This document shows, in pieces, positions 32,487 to 44,878 of a stretch of DNA of 64,000 nucleotides (position 1 is its first letter; every line of letters starts with the position of its first letter). The DNA is from Bufo bufo (taxonomy: Eukaryota; Chordata; Amphibia; Anura; Bufonidae), in NCBI RefSeq assembly GCF_905171765.1, contig NC_053390.1:586298471-586362470 (forward strand). The letters run 5' to 3'. Below the pieces are notes generated by a model that had not been told where the DNA came from, ran no database searches, and was given only the letters and a program-made list of their open reading frames with translations. The position numbers and the translations under genes are program-made.

Positions 32487-33329
32487 ACTTAGGGACACTG
32501 ACAGGCCCTATAAAACATATTTAGTTATTCCTATGCAGTCATAGATCTATTAAAGTGTATTCCAATGATATAAGAGTACCCCCTGTCCGCATTGTAAACC
32601 ATGTAAAAACAACTTTATATTGATCTGTTAATCACATTTCTTTATGCCCAAGGGGCGTTTTTTCTCCTACCTTCGTGCCCAGCCGCGCCTCAACTGTCGC
32701 TTCCTAGCGCCGCCCAGCTCATTATTATTCACTGCGCTGGGAGGCTCTTACGTTCCCCGATCCTGTCAGTTGCCGCGCATCCCCGATAGATACTTATGGG
32801 CATCGGCCTCAATCGGACCATCTGCGCATGCGCCGGCACACTGGCAACCTCCCAAGCCTGTAATTGAATCCAGCGCTCTTCTCTCGGGCGCTGGATTCAA
32901 TTACAGGCTTGGGAGGGTGCCGGCGCATGCGCAGATGGTCCGATTGAGGCCGATGCCCATAAGTATCTATCGGGCATGCGCGGCAACTGACAGGATCAGG
33001 GAATGTAAGAGCCGCCCAGCGCAGTGAATAATAATGAGCTGGGCGGCGCTAGGAAGCGACAGTTGAGGCGCGGCTGGGCACAAAGGTAGGAGAAAAAAAC
33101 GCCCCTTGGGCATAAAGAAATGTGAAAAAACACCCCTTGGGCATAAAGAAATGTGAAAAAACGCCCCTTGGGCATAAAGAAATGTGATTGACCAATATAA
33201 AGTGGTTTTTACATGGTTTACAATGCGGACAGGGGGTACGCTTATATCATTGGAATACACTTTAATAGATCTATGACTGCATAGGAATATGCAGTCATAG
33301 ATTTATAGGGCCTGTCAGTGTCCCTTTAA
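32487..33329. repeat. CG-rich 840-bp foldback (TTAA MITE type)
   Basis: Ends AGGGACACTGACAGGCCCTA and TAGGGCCTGTCAGTGTCCCTTTAA. Arms are almost perfectly complementary across about 390 bp (for example GGCGTTTTTTCTCCTACCTT... and AATTACAGGCTTGGGAGG) around a loop near 32886 (CTCTTCTCTCGG). The right arm carries a 32-bp unit CTTGGGCATAAAGAAATGTG+AAAAAACGCCCC three times (33105-33190), the left only once. CpG- and GCGC-rich inside. No gene; the 127-codon frame over it is part of the arm. Confidence 0.85.
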
Positions 33330-33589
33330 AGGCGAGAGGGAGATCCTGACATAATTGGAGTACACAAGCAGTCAAGGGACATTGCAGGTGACCACGGAGC
33401 GGTGAGTAATAGCAAGCGCTTCACTCCCACTCCATGGTCACATGACACAATCGAGTAATCATTTCAGCCCTAATTGTAGGTAGTACTTTATTTCACAATA
33501 TACCGATAAGAAGGTGGATGTGGACCTGTTGTGTCACTAGAACAGATTTGACTTGGGGCTACTCCTAAAGGCATTATCTAAGTGTCTCC

Positions 33590-33880
33590 CCAGGTCTTCA
33601 TAGGGATCCGGACCCACAGGGGTCAAGAGACACCAGTGCAGAGCACTACAGGATCAGCCAATACCATAGTCAGAGCCAGGCCGAGGTCAGGGCAGTCAGA
33701 GTACACACAATCTGATTAACGGTCTGAGAACAGGGCGAGCAGCTCAGGGTCAAATCCAGAAGTCAGTATACAGAACTGGCAAACATACACACAGCACACC
33801 TTAGCATGAAAAAAAGCGAACAAGAATCTATTGCTCAGGCACCTTTCCAGAGGGGAAAGGTGCCTTAAATGCCCTAAGGC
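33590..33880 (-). repeat. Family D repeat, inverted copy
   Basis: Reverse-strand match to 1738-2030: contains GGCACCTTTCCAGAGGGGAAAGGTGCC (hairpin), GCAGAGCACTAC and GGACCCACAGGGGTCAAGAG. Confidence 0.5.
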
Positions 33881-34739
33881 TAGGGAGGAAGAGGGTGCAT
33901 TGACCCTTTAAGAGCAAGTGATAACATGCAACCTATGGGCAGTGAGAGGCAATACCAGCAAGAAGCTGGCCTCAGCCTGCAGATGGAAGTGCAGTGCTAC
34001 TCTGTCTAGAACTGCCAGACAGGGAAAGCAAGGAGGTGGCCATGCCTGCCAGTGGAGGAGGAGTGGTGGTGAGCACGGAGTGCTGGCAAAACAATACCAG
34101 TAGGTATTTTCTGTTCATAGTCAGAGTCATGGTTATTGACTAAACTAATGGTAAATTTCACCTTACATTGATAACAATCCTTGTTATACAGATTATAATC
34201 CTGCACTACTTTTTATGATTTTGTATTAGCTTATACTCATTTTCCCTAGAATGGGTTACTGCAAAATTGCCATCAGTTCCATACAGCTTTCCAAACACTC
34301 TCAGTAGGCGTCTGAAAGGTACTATAAATCCACCACACAATACAGCGGATCAAGTACTTTGTAATTAAACAAAAACGTGATTCATTCATTAGAACTGACA
34401 GCAAGTGTACACCATAGAAACTAAGAATACAAAAAGAAAACAGAACAGGAGAACGAGGCGTTTTCAGACAATTTTTATTAAAGGTGGTGTATCGCATATA
34501 TTTTAGTTTTACAAATTAAAACCAGATACTGATAACTATTCATTTGTTCTAATTTGTTTTAATTTTCTGATTGTAGATTCTCAAAAGTATTTTCTATATA
34601 TGATAACGGGGCAGCCATTTTGACTGAGCTGCTGTTAGTAGAGATGGCCTTGGGGTTCGCCCATAGATCTATATAGTGATCACCTGGAAGTCATTGGCCT
34701 AGGGGCTAGGGGCTTACTAGGGCCATTTTTATATACGGT
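33881..34739. other. No supported gene
   Basis: Unique-looking DNA without long frames or structure. Confidence 0.4.
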
Positions 34740-34990
34740 AAGGTTCTGCACGGGGTCGCTCTTATCAGGGCCAGAATAGCACCCCCTGTAGGGTTCTTTG
34801 CCCACCCTGACCTTTAATACCACATCATCATATAGCCCAGGGATAGATGATTTTTGCTTGGATGTGCACTGGAACCCCCCGGATTGTGGTAGGACATATG
34901 GTTTCTGATTTGGTGCCGCCGAGCACTTGTTATTGCCTACCACATCTATGCTTTTTGCTTAACTTTAATAATATCATTTATTTTCATTTT
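34740..34990. repeat. Possible PLE-type terminal sequence
   Basis: GGTTCTGCACGGGGTCGCTCTTATCAGGGC resembles GGTTCCTGACACGGGATCGC-CCCTATCGGGGC in the inserted segment near 62290, which also holds a hammerhead-like motif. The link to Penelope-like elements is an inference. Confidence 0.3.
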
Positions 34991-35458
34991 GAGGGATATC
35001 TTTTCTTTTCACACTTCCGCAAAATGGGTCATTTTCAATGGGGCCGGAATGTGCTGGGCAGAGCTTATAAGGAACACAGCGATTTTACGATAGACTGTAG
35101 TACTATTTGCAGTCTATGGTATAAGCTATCTAATTATCACTTTTCAAGTCCCTTAGGGGGACTAAACAAATTTAGAAAAATGACATACGTGTGCAATGCG
35201 AACAACAAAAACGACAGTGAAATTAGGTGTGTACATGATTGGTGTAAATGGAGTGTGGGGCCTCAGAATCATGTCCCAAAGAACATCAGCCCAACAAGGA
35301 CACCATCTGCATTCAGTTTGTATGTTCACCATATGTTTGCATTTGCTTGTGTTACTTGGCATCATATGATTTTAGCTTTAGAGCCATCATTTACCATCAT
35401 AGGGGAAAATTATATTGTGAAGCCAACTGGGAGCCGTGACCACTATGAACTTATATAA
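34847..35458 (+). other. Unassigned 203-codon open frame
   Basis: Open for 203 codons with ATG. The product is rich in Cys, His and aromatic residues, with no domain, signal peptide or repeat I recognise. It overlaps a possible repeat at its 5' end, has no promoter or splice context, and the codon use looks random. Among 64 kb in six frames one such frame by chance is plausible. Reported so that it can be checked, not as a gene. Confidence 0.12.
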
Positions 35459-36285
35459 AGCACAGTGTTCAGTAAGAGATATACAATAAACTAATCACTC
35501 TAAAACATTACAAAATGTCCAATACACCTTCTTACAATGTAATAATATATAATGCAGAAAAGCAAATGTTTAAGCTCATTGTGTAATCACTGTTCCATTA
35601 AATGAAGCTTGAAAAGGATGTGCTCGCGTACACACCCAGCAATGATTTATTATTTCAGCTGAAGTCTGTTCCTTTAATCTGTCCCTGAATCACCTTTTGC
35701 CATCAATAAATCAGTTATTGTCCATGGTCAAGGTAGGAAATAGCTGACAGCATGAATAAAGGACCTGCCTCTGTGCATTTCCCAAGCCACGGTCACAATC
35801 ATTCAATAATCTGCGTCATTTGATCACAAGGGCTGCACGACAAAGATCACCATGGCAACCACTTGGAATGGTCTCGGGCAGCGACCAACACCATTATCCG
35901 TCTTTCCACCAGCGTTTTCATTCGTTTTAAGTTCTTTTTTTTTTTTTTTCTAGTTATCTGTTTTGTTTTAACAGGATAGATGTGCTCATTTACACAGCAA
36001 TGGGTTAATATAGACTCCACTGATCACCGCTTCTATTCACTGCAGAGGTACCTGTAACGTACTGCAAACATACAATACTATACAATAAAGGTATTCAAGG
36101 ACTTGGCTAATCAAATAAACCTAATTTATTTTCCTTCTCTAAAATTAACCACAGGACTGATGGGAAGGCTGTATCTGGGCAACAAAGAACACAAAACAGC
36201 AAGGATGCAAAAAGAATGTTTAGTCTAAGTTACAGAATCTGACCACTTACTAAATATAGCAATGCAGGGTGAGAAAGTAAAAGTG
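35459..36285. other. No gene or repeat recognised
   Basis: Unique AT-rich sequence; a T run at 35936-35950. Confidence 0.45.
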
Positions 36286-36625
36286 TTAAAGGGGTTGTCC
36301 AGCGGACTGGAGGGACTCCGACACCCCATCGATCAGCTGGTCTGTGGAGCTCCTTTGACAGAAGTCAATGCCAGAGCTACAAAGAACTGTCAACATTGAA
36401 GCGTTGGGAGCTCACTACTACTATAGTAGCAGCACTGTAGTAGCAAGCTCCCAGCGCTACAATGTTACTGGTTCTGTGTAGCGCCATTGCTAACTTCCAC
36501 AAACTGAGCCACACAGACCAGCTAATGAGCGCGGGTGTAGGTTAACAGACCCCACAGATCAGCTAGTAATGACCTATGCTTCAGATAGGCTATCACTTAA
36601 AAAAAACACGTACAACCCCTTTTAG
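36286..36625. repeat. Family C MITE copy
   Basis: TTAAAGGGGTTGTCCAGCGG at the left and CGTACAACCCCTTTTAG at the right; inner GATCAGCTGGTCTGTGGAGC and GATCAGCTAGTAATGACC blocks. Confidence 0.65.
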
Positions 36626-37161
36626 TCATAATCTGTTATCCAGTTGTTAGAGGATGATATGTAGCAAAACTAAGCAGAAGACGTAAACCAGCTGTCTTTG
36701 ACCTTAGCTAGCCTGGTTGAGGAGAGGGGAGCCAGTGAGGGATGAGCTGAAGAAGTGAGACACATATCCTCTATGTCTAATTTTACATGACCCCAGGGGG
36801 AGGATAGCATGTACTTCTGTGCATGTTATCAATCCCCCCTCCCCCATCAAAGAATATAAATGCTCTTTGATTGTTACATATGGAGGGTCTTTTCTCCAGA
36901 AAAGGAGTGAGAAGATGAACACTACCTAGGCCATTCATTGATGTCACAACCTAGAGATTTAACAGCGTCTGGATCACGGCGTCAAAAAAGTCGCGCCCCT
37001 CCCCCCACAAACGTCAGTGAGGTTCCATTTGACATTGTCCTTATTATGTCATACTCTAAACTATACATACTGGAAAATATACCCTATGTGCCCTTTAAAG
37101 GGGTGGTATGTAGTTTTGATGTCAGATTATTATGGAATATGCGTAGTATGATGCACTATGT

Positions 37162-37296
37162 CAGGGGTCAGCAGCCTATGGCCCTCCAGCTTCTGTGAAA
37201 TTACATGGCTGTTCTTGTAGAGCCCACAGAAATGAATCGAGCATTCTGGGAGTTGCAGTTTCAGAACAGCTGGAATAACAGAGGTTGCTGATCCCA
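37162..37296. repeat. Short MITE
   Basis: CAGGGGTCAGCAGCCTATGG at the left, GAGGTTGCTGATCCC at the right, with CATTCTGGGAGTTGCAGTTT and AACAGCTGGA inside. A hAT-type short MITE by its CAGGGG start (inference). Confidence 0.6.
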
Positions 37297-37440
37297 GCAC
37301 TAGGTACAATCCCCATCCTGTACTGCACAACAAAAATAAAGGTTATTAGAAAAAGCACGCAACTATAACTTAAATTTCCTATTGAAGTTTTAAAAATTGC
37401 AGCTTTCTCCTTAAACTGCAAGGTATGAATAGGAGTTTTC

Positions 37441-37763
37441 GGGTACTTTCACACTAGCGGCAGGACGGATACGACAGGCTGTTCACCCTGTCGGATCCAT
37501 CCTGCCGCTATTTCGCCGTGCCGACGGACCGCCGCTCCGTCCCTATTGACTATAATGGGGACGGGGCGGAGCTCCGGCGCAGCACGGCTGTTCGCGGTGA
37601 GAGGCTGCCGGACTAAAAAGTCAGACAAGCAGTACTTTTAGTCAGGCGACCTTTCGCCGTGCACTGCCGCGCTGCGCCGGTGCTCCGCCCCCGTCCTCAT
37701 TATAGTCAGGGTGAACAGCCTGTCGGATCCGTCCTGCCGCTAGTGTGAAAGTAGCCTTACAGA
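37441..37763. repeat. GC-rich foldback MITE
   Basis: GTACTTTCACACTAGCGGCA at the left and TGCCGCTAGTGTGAAAGTAG at the right; the next 30 bases are also complementary (GACAGGCTGTTCACCCTG / CAGGGTGAACAGCCTGTC). The left arm repeats its own inner part in reverse (GGATCCATCCTGCCGCTA), so the fold is branched. Confidence 0.85.
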
Positions 37764-38723
37764 TACTATGCTCTAGAATGTAACATCAGCAGCTGTAGAG
37801 ATTTCCTGTGGATGCAATGTGTGTGAATGTACCATGAAAATGAGGGAGCTGCAGTTCAGCCGCCTAAAAGGAGGTGTGTTTCAGACTACATCAGACTTCT
37901 GCTTCACACCAGCATGCGTCTAAGCTGAAAACACTGGTCATAACGCCCTAATGGAGCAGATCTATAGAGCAGCCAATACTAAAGAAAATAAATAGCAGGT
38001 ATGTATCAGCCATGGGGTCTTGGCATGAAGATATTTCAGATCTCAACAGGAGTCCTGATTCAATCCCTTCATGTCACTGCAGAATGTCCTGGAAACCTTT
38101 GACACTGCTATATCCGCAGTGTATAACACATAATACAGTTAAAATAAAAATATATCAGGGAGAAGTGGCCAAAGTACTGCAAATAGTCTACACATGTCTT
38201 CCGATGAATTAATTAATATGAAAGCGCTCTGCAAGCCTCTGTGGGAGTTCGGCACAGAATAAGCATTATCTGCTCTTTTGAAAAATTTGAATGATGGTAA
38301 TTTGTAATTCCAGCAGGTCAATGCCTCAAGGCGGTCCTAACACAAAGAGAAACCACCACTGCTGAAGATCCACAATGCAGAGAGAAAGCACAGCGTTTTA
38401 CAGGGTAACCAGCTCAATAAAATGAATGTCAGGCAAGAAATCCATGCACAGAATGCAATATTCACCGAGGGCTTCAGCACTTCTGCCACTGTCATACAGT
38501 TAATGTAGTAGTATAGAAGTCCTTAAACAAGAAGCTGATTTAAACGCTCAAAGAGTTTAAATATAGTCGTTTGTGTGTTTTATATTCTATATTCCATATA
38601 TTGTCCGTGTAAACCTGTGATTAAGAACCACCGCTATCCCTCATACTTTACTGTATAGCATAAAATTGGACCACATTTACCACAATTTGCACAGTGCCAG
38701 TCAGCGTGAGGACAGAAAAAGCA
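37764..38723. other. No supported gene
   Basis: Unique-looking sequence with short frames only. Confidence 0.45.
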
Positions 38724-39235
38724 TTAAAGGGGTTATCCCATCATAATGATCACTGTTAAATCTGTTAATGATTTGACAGTGATCATTTTTGTAAATATAC
38801 TTTATTAACAAATTCCCACCGATTAGGAGAAAATTCATCCCCACTTACCTTATTGTTGTGACTCGGTCTCCCCTGGTTACGACCACCGCTCTTCCGCAAA
38901 ATCCCGATGGTCGCGCTTGCACAGAAGACTTCTTCTTTTCTCCCGGCCGGGCCACTCGCTGTCCTGAACGCGCACGTTGCCGCGCATGCGCGACGGTGAC
39001 TTCTTCCCGGCCAGAATAGTACAGAGCTGCGAACGCGCACGCCGGCTCTGTACTATACTGGCCAGAAATAAGTCACATTGCGCATGCGCGGCAGCGTGCG
39101 CGTTCAGTCCAGCGCGCGGCCCGGCCGGGAGAAGACTTCAATCAAGATGAAGCCTGCCCCCAGCCAGAATCCAGGAAGTGAACGCGCGGTGGCAGCAGGT
39201 AATTATAAAAACGCAAAGTGGGATAACCCCTTTAA
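38724..39235. repeat. TTAA MITE with GC-rich inverted arms
   Basis: TTAAAGGGGTTATCCCA and TGGGATAACCCCTTTAA are perfectly inverted; TTAA duplicated. Inside, GAACGCGCACGTTGCCGCGC / GCGCGGCAGCGTGCGCGTTC-type complementary arms around TCTGTACTA repeats, and a small hairpin AATGATCACTGT...ACAGTGATCATT. Confidence 0.85.
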
Positions 39236-39830
39236 TGTCTCAGACGTGTTGAGTCCACCTAATGCCATCATTGAAAAAAAGCTGACTGTATTCTGTGCAC
39301 CTACAATCCTATACAATCTATAATAAGCTTTAATATCTTGTATCTCTGATTAACCTGTGGCCCACACTGTAGCATGGGTAGTAGTAGACGGTTCTGGAAG
39401 ATGGCACTGCGTTTCCTCCCCATTGCTCCGATGCTCAGTATTAGGATACTGAGCGCAAAATTTGCGGGGGACCATAACGGGGCGCAGGAGCGCTATTCTA
39501 AAAAAACAGGCAGGGTGGCAGCACAGCGGAGGGTACCCCGCAGGTACAGATATTTATCTCACTTACTACAAACCAATGAAAGGTCCTCTTTATGTAAGGG
39601 TATCTGGCAAATATCTCTAGTAGAGACATCTCTGGAAATTATGTTCCAGTTAGGTTTCATGTTATATACAATATTGTTTCAACATTATGCTTTAGAGGTA
39701 CAACGCTACATATTTGGTGGCCCTATTGCAGTTAATTTTTAGACCCATATAACAAATCTAATAGAAGAGGTCACAGGGCATCCATGTCCAACCAGACCAT
39801 GTTTGTCTTCTTGGGTATAAACCCATTAAC

Positions 39831-40081
39831 AGTGATGGCCAGTTCGCCCGCGAGCCGGTCTGAAACAAATGCGGTCACTGGGAGCAGGCAGTTCCGAGAA
39901 CAGCCCGATGAAGGCCCCCGATGGCTGTTCTTGGAACTGCCTGCTCCCGGTGACCGCATTTGTTTCAGACCGGGTCGCAGCGCAGGCACAGGTAAGGGCT
40001 TACTTGTGCCTCACCGGACTTGTGATTTAAGATGGCAGCCTGCATGTGTTCGCGGGCGAACACGGCGAACTGGCCATCACT
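39831..40081. repeat. Foldback element
   Basis: AGTGATGGCCAGTTCGCC at the left and GGCGAACTGGCCATCACT at the right, perfectly inverted, plus an inner hairpin GGCAGTTCCGAGAACAGCC / GGCTGTTCTTGGAACTGCC and CAAATGCGGTCAC / GTGACCGCATTTG. Confidence 0.85.
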
Positions 40082-40159
40082 GCCCATTAATATGAATAAT
40101 CCTACTTTCATATTAACGCAACATATCTTACTGAGTGGTCAAATTTATGTGGCTGTGTT

Positions 40160-40430
40160 GAGGGAAGTTTGGATTTAAATATATATGTATATATGCCCTT
40201 ACATATATGCATGTATATTGGCCCTTTTATATTGTGTATATGTACATGCAGGTAGATGTGCCCCAAACATCTATATATGTGTATCTGCCATGCCTCTCCC
40301 CCAGAGATATATATATATATATATATATGGGCCTATAACTGCCCATGTATGCCCCAGGTTTATAATGAGTATATATATGTATATAGATGCGCCCCAAGTA
40401 TCTATATACATATATATATATACTTAAATT
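40160..40430. repeat. TATATG-rich simple-sequence region
   Basis: Alternating ATATATGTATAT runs separated by GGCCC or GCCCC blocks roughly every 50-60 bp; not a clean tandem repeat. Frames rich in Tyr and Ile over it are artefacts. Confidence 0.7.
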
Positions 40431-43249
40431 CCCCCCATAGGCACAGCGTTCAGCCAGTTGCTGCAGGGGCGTGGATATGTCTCCAGGTGGCTGGTCACTT
40501 CAAAGGTCTTTTGTTAAGTTTATCAGCCTAGTTACTATGCTCTGCCCTCCTTATGTTTGTGACATGGCTGGGCGTGTGGTGCTGCTAGCCTCAGGGGGCC
40601 AACTGGCAGGCATACGTCACAGTGACACTATGATGACACATCCCGGAGGAGGGGGGGAGGTGGGCTGTTTCTGAGGCTGATATAGGAGCCTGAAACCAGG
40701 AACAGGGGTCTTTTGGATTCCTGGACTGCAATGAGGCACATGGGAAATGCACCCTGAAGAGAGGCCACATGGCCCTGAAAAATGGCTGAGTACCAACCAT
40801 CCCCTAACCTCTGGCTGCTGACTTCATGTCTCAGCATTAATCCTTGATGAGCCTGTACCCTGGAAGCAGCCCAGTCACCCCCTGTATAACCATTGGTTAC
40901 CCTTAACCTCTCCTGCCCTGAGTCCCCCTATAATCCTAATATCCCCTGTGTTCCCACAGGATTGTAGATCCCTCATATCCCCTGTTCTGTAATAACCCCT
41001 GGTTATTCCCCGTAGGGATAGTATATTGTCAGGATTGGGTGGGCTGCTGGTAAAGTGTATGATGTTGGGGAGGACTTGGGACCGTAATAGTGTATTGTTA
41101 TAGCGTGTGTACTTATATTGTTGTGTGCTGCTATAAATATATATATCTATTCCATTGATATAGATATATATAATTATAAGCAAATATTAGACTGTGACAT
41201 ATAGTGTGTGAATAAATCCCTGCAGAGCATTAACCTCTACATTGCCCAGTCCCTGCAGAGTCCTGACCATTAAACCCTTCAATGCCTGATCCCTGCTACC
41301 ACTGCCCTGATAACTCATAACCCTGTGTCCCTTGGCCTGCAGGTATTAATCCCCTGCAGAGCCACCATTGTGTTTAACCCCTTGTATCCCATAGGGACAG
41401 TGATTAGTCAGGCGGGTGGGTTACTGATATTTGTGTGTATGCGAATGTATTATTGTATTGTATAAATAGTGTGTGGGGTGGAATTTGGGATTGTGCTGTG
41501 TAGTGTAGTTAGGTTTGTATTGTGTTTATTGTAGTACCATTTCTATACTGCGGTGTGTACTTCTGTATGTATATATATTTATATCTATTGATCTATGAAT
41601 ATATATATAGATATAGCATATTGTTAGACTTGTATAATTGTATTGTGTAATAAATATTCCTTATTGTTCATAATACAGTGTATGGTGTTTTTACTAGTCG
41701 CCGCCGTAGTATAGTGATAGTAAGTCGCACGTAGTGTAGTTCAGTGTAGTGTATATGCAATCAGAGGTAATCAGTAGTGTTTTATGTTTATTTAGGTATA
41801 AATGGGCGGAGTCATCAATAGACGGCTCCTCCCATTTATGAATATTAATTATCGATATTTGCATAAATATTGGTGATTAATAGCCCCCCTTTAACAGGCT
41901 GCTAAATGGAATACACAAGTCTGGCAAGTACCAGTTTTTTCACGTACAGTATAAATCATCATCACGTGATCCACATGACATCACGTGATTCAGTATTTTA
42001 ATATGGTATGGTCTCCTTGGATGTCCTTGTTCTATTCTCCTGATATCTGACCTATTTCTTTATAGGGGGAAATTTAGAAATGCTGTGTTGATACTGTCAT
42101 TTTATAGTCAGGATGGCCTATTCTTCTTTTATGTACACTGATTTTGATTTGCAGGCAAACCAAGTCAATTTCTGTTCCTATTGCTAAACTGTAATGTGTA
42201 TTTTTTATCTTTATTCATTTCCTCCCCGTATGCATTTTGCACTTTAGTGACAAGCAACTTTTTCATTTTTTGTTCTTTGCATTCTAAGAGCTTTAGCTTT
42301 TTTTTTTTTTACATTTTTACATCGATGTAGCCAAAGTAGGGCTTGTTTTTTTGAGGGCCAAGTTGTAGTTTTTAATGTACACAAAACCCATTGATTAGCT
42401 TTGATTAAGTCTTTCTGGAGACGAATAAAAAAAAAACAACAGCAATATCGCCCTTGACTTTTTACCTTTACCTTTCATTCACAGATTACGATGATCACAG
42501 CTTATATACTCCCTCTCTGTTTATAATGACATAATAAGCATGTCTAGAAAACTCTCCCACAGAAGTCAATCTACTGTCCACTGTGGCCTATAGTCCATGT
42601 GACTCTGAGCGCCGTTAACAGCATCTCAGACAAGATGACGGTCCCATAATAATGTGCAGGAAATACAATAAAAACATACAATCAGGAAATAAAATGAGAT
42701 TAGAAAAAAGGAAAATGTTTCACATCGAATATAAATGAGTAAAAATACAGGTCATACATTTAGTTTTTAGCCTGAATTTACACTGTACTGCAAACCCCCC
42801 CAAAAAAAACAACAACCAAAAAGTAACCTCCTGTCTCCTCTGCTAGGTGCCTGGAAGTCTGTAACAGCCAGGAGCCTAACACGTGTGATCGCTCTGATCT
42901 GTGGTATACGTGTGCAATGGCACAATTTCAATGACCAGGACCATTTTCCATTACTGTATGAAATATTCGTCGAAAAATCTGGGACCACTTTCAGTACAGG
43001 TAGAAGCACACAGGAGGGTACATGAAGATAAAGTTTAGGTCCTTTATTCGATAGTACACATTTTGTATGGAACTGGTACCTTCAAGTGTAAGCAGCTAAA
43101 ACACAAAAACAATGTTAAAATACATGTTTGGGTGAGAAAACATCAAGATACCAACAAGAAGGTCAAAAGGAATCAGCCTGAAATACCTTAGCCCCTAGAC
43201 AACTACGCAAAGTAAAGTCCAAGACTAGCATCATCTTCTCATTTGTTAT
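40431..43249. other. No supported gene
   Basis: Mixed unique sequence; 41560-41640 is AT-rich with TATATA. 42190-42450 (TTTGCATTCTAAGAGCTTTAGC, GGGCTTGTTTTTTTGAGGGCC) looks like an old interspersed repeat. Nothing coding. Confidence 0.4.
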
Positions 43250-44170
43250 AGGAGTTTTCAAATGTGACAGGAGCAGTTCTCACCCATAGGACAACAAGGT
43301 TTAGATCCACTGTCTAATGAGACCTTTAATATCAAAACTTTCCTTAACCGTGGCTCTGATCATGTTGTGTATTTACTGCAATGGACCTGTCATTTACAGT
43401 ACACTGGGCACATGATCCAGCCCCTGAGGTGTAGGATCAACAAACACCGATCCAATGTATCTAACGTTATTTCACCACACTGCTTGCTACTGCACAAGAA
43501 AGATTTTAGCAACATCTCAATAACCCATATGAAAAACAGATCTCCCCGGTAGGCCAAACAGATTCGTGAAGATAAAGCAGAGAGAATCGTCTGGATTTAT
43601 AAGCTAGAAAGCTTAGAACCAGGGGGACGTCAATAAACTTATTGACACAATGTTAATCCCTCACTTTGGTTTTTGTATTTTTATTGCATCAAATAACACA
43701 ATATTTTACAAATTATGCTTTATGCGCTACTATATAAATTTTTAAACACCTATACATGTGCACTAATTATGATGGATCAGTGGAGACTTTTTCACAATTA
43801 TTTTTAAATCCCTATTCACTCATAAATTAATTTTAATGTTTTATTATATATTTTATGACATATTTCTTATGTTCTTATTAATGTACTTATTTAAACGACT
43901 ATTTACTAGACCAATTTGTGGCATCAATTTCCATTCAACCCTTTTTCATCCTTCTGATTCTGACCTCACTTTTGGCACCAGCTTCCTTTTGACCTTCTTC
44001 CTGCTGGTATCAGATTTTCAACCTTCCGTTTTGGGTATCAGCTTCCTTTTCACCTTCTCTTTGTTGGTATCTTGATATTTTCCTGATCAAACACGTATTT
44101 AAACCCCTGTTTTTTCCCTTGATTGTTTACACCTGATGAAGTTGCCAGTTTGGTGCCGTAACGGGTAGTC
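43250..44170 (+). pseudogene. Decayed Penelope-like element: GIY-YIG ORF and 3' end
   Basis: A Cys-containing stretch (VFKCDRSS, other frame) precedes a short frame 43367-43552 with YLLQWTCHLQYTGH and LRCRINKHRSNV, the GIY-YIG core of PLE endonucleases (VVYLL..C.LQYxGxT... LRxRINxHRSN). Frameshifts and stops separate these pieces. A T-rich 3' sequence follows, including a 60-bp tandem block (CTTTTGACCTTCTTCCTG and CTTTTCACCTTCTCTTTG), ending with a hammerhead-like motif at 44130-44170. Old, inactive. Confidence 0.65.
44130..44170 (+). ncRNA. Hammerhead-like motif at PLE 3' end
   Basis: First core CTGATGA intact (44133-44139). A possible helix II GTTGCC...GGTGCC is followed by GTAAC (canonical GAAAC, one change) and GGGTAGTC. 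Placement at the end of a PLE remnant fits the hammerhead ribozymes described in PLE terminal repeats; weak pairing and the core change suggest it is no longer active. Confidence 0.35.
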
Positions 44171-44506
44171 TCTAACAAAGCACCTAAAACATCATCTTCC
44201 CATACCTTCCTGGGAGCGTCTACATGCACTCAACATGTCCTAGATTTTTGATGAATGATTCAAACCTTACACCAAATTACTACGACCTCTGTGATTGGGC
44301 CAAGCAGCATGGAAGCAGAACTACTGTAATATCAAGCCTACAGCCAGATTGTACACGCATAGCACAATCTCATGAAGTGAGAGCAATATTAATCGCTCTT
44401 GTTATGACCTAATTTTACAAACATACAGTGTGCACTACGGAGCACCATGCTCTTTGCTTTTCATTTTAGTGGCTTTTCTATAAATGCATGTTGGCAGTCC
44501 TTAAGT

Positions 44507-44878
44507 GTTTAACCCCTTAAGGACCGGGCTCATTTTCACCTTAAGGACCAGGCCATTTTTTGCAAATCTGACCAGTGTCACTTTATGTGGTGATAACTTT
44601 AAAACGCTTTGACTTATCCAGGCCATTCTGAGATTGTTTTTTCGTCACATATTGTATTTCATGACACTGGTAAAATGGAGTGCAAAAGATTCATTTTTAT
44701 TTATAAAAAAATACCAAATTTACCAAAAATTTTGAAAAGTTTGCAAATTTCCAAGTATTAATTTCTCTACTTCTATAATGCATAGCAATACCTACAAAAA
44801 TAGTTATTACTTTACATTTCCCATATGTCTACTTCATGTTTGGATCATTTTGGGAATGACATTTTATTTTTGGGGGAT
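44507..44878 (+). repeat. Older interspersed repeat, target of the hAT
   Basis: Begins TTTAACCCCTTAAGGACCGG and continues with AT-rich repeat sequence to GGGGATGTTACAAG, where the hAT inserted; after the hAT it resumes as GTTACAAGGCTTACGATT (50243). Confidence 0.65.

Larger units (their letters stand above)
31159..33472. mobile_element. hAT-like non-autonomous element
   Basis: Left end TAGGGCTACAGTAAACGATT with ATCAAGTA...ATCGATTA repeats; right end ATCGAGTAATCATTTCAGCCCTA. Flanks ATTGTATG (31151-31158) and ATTGTAGG (33473-33480) are an 8-bp target duplication with one mismatch, the hAT signature. It contains a family E copy (31390-31690) and a large foldback (32487-33329). No transposase. 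Confidence 0.7.

Noticed and set aside
32644..33260. Plus- and minus-strand frames of 127 and 97 codons
   Set aside because: They lie in the arms of the 840-bp foldback and the tripled 32-bp unit.
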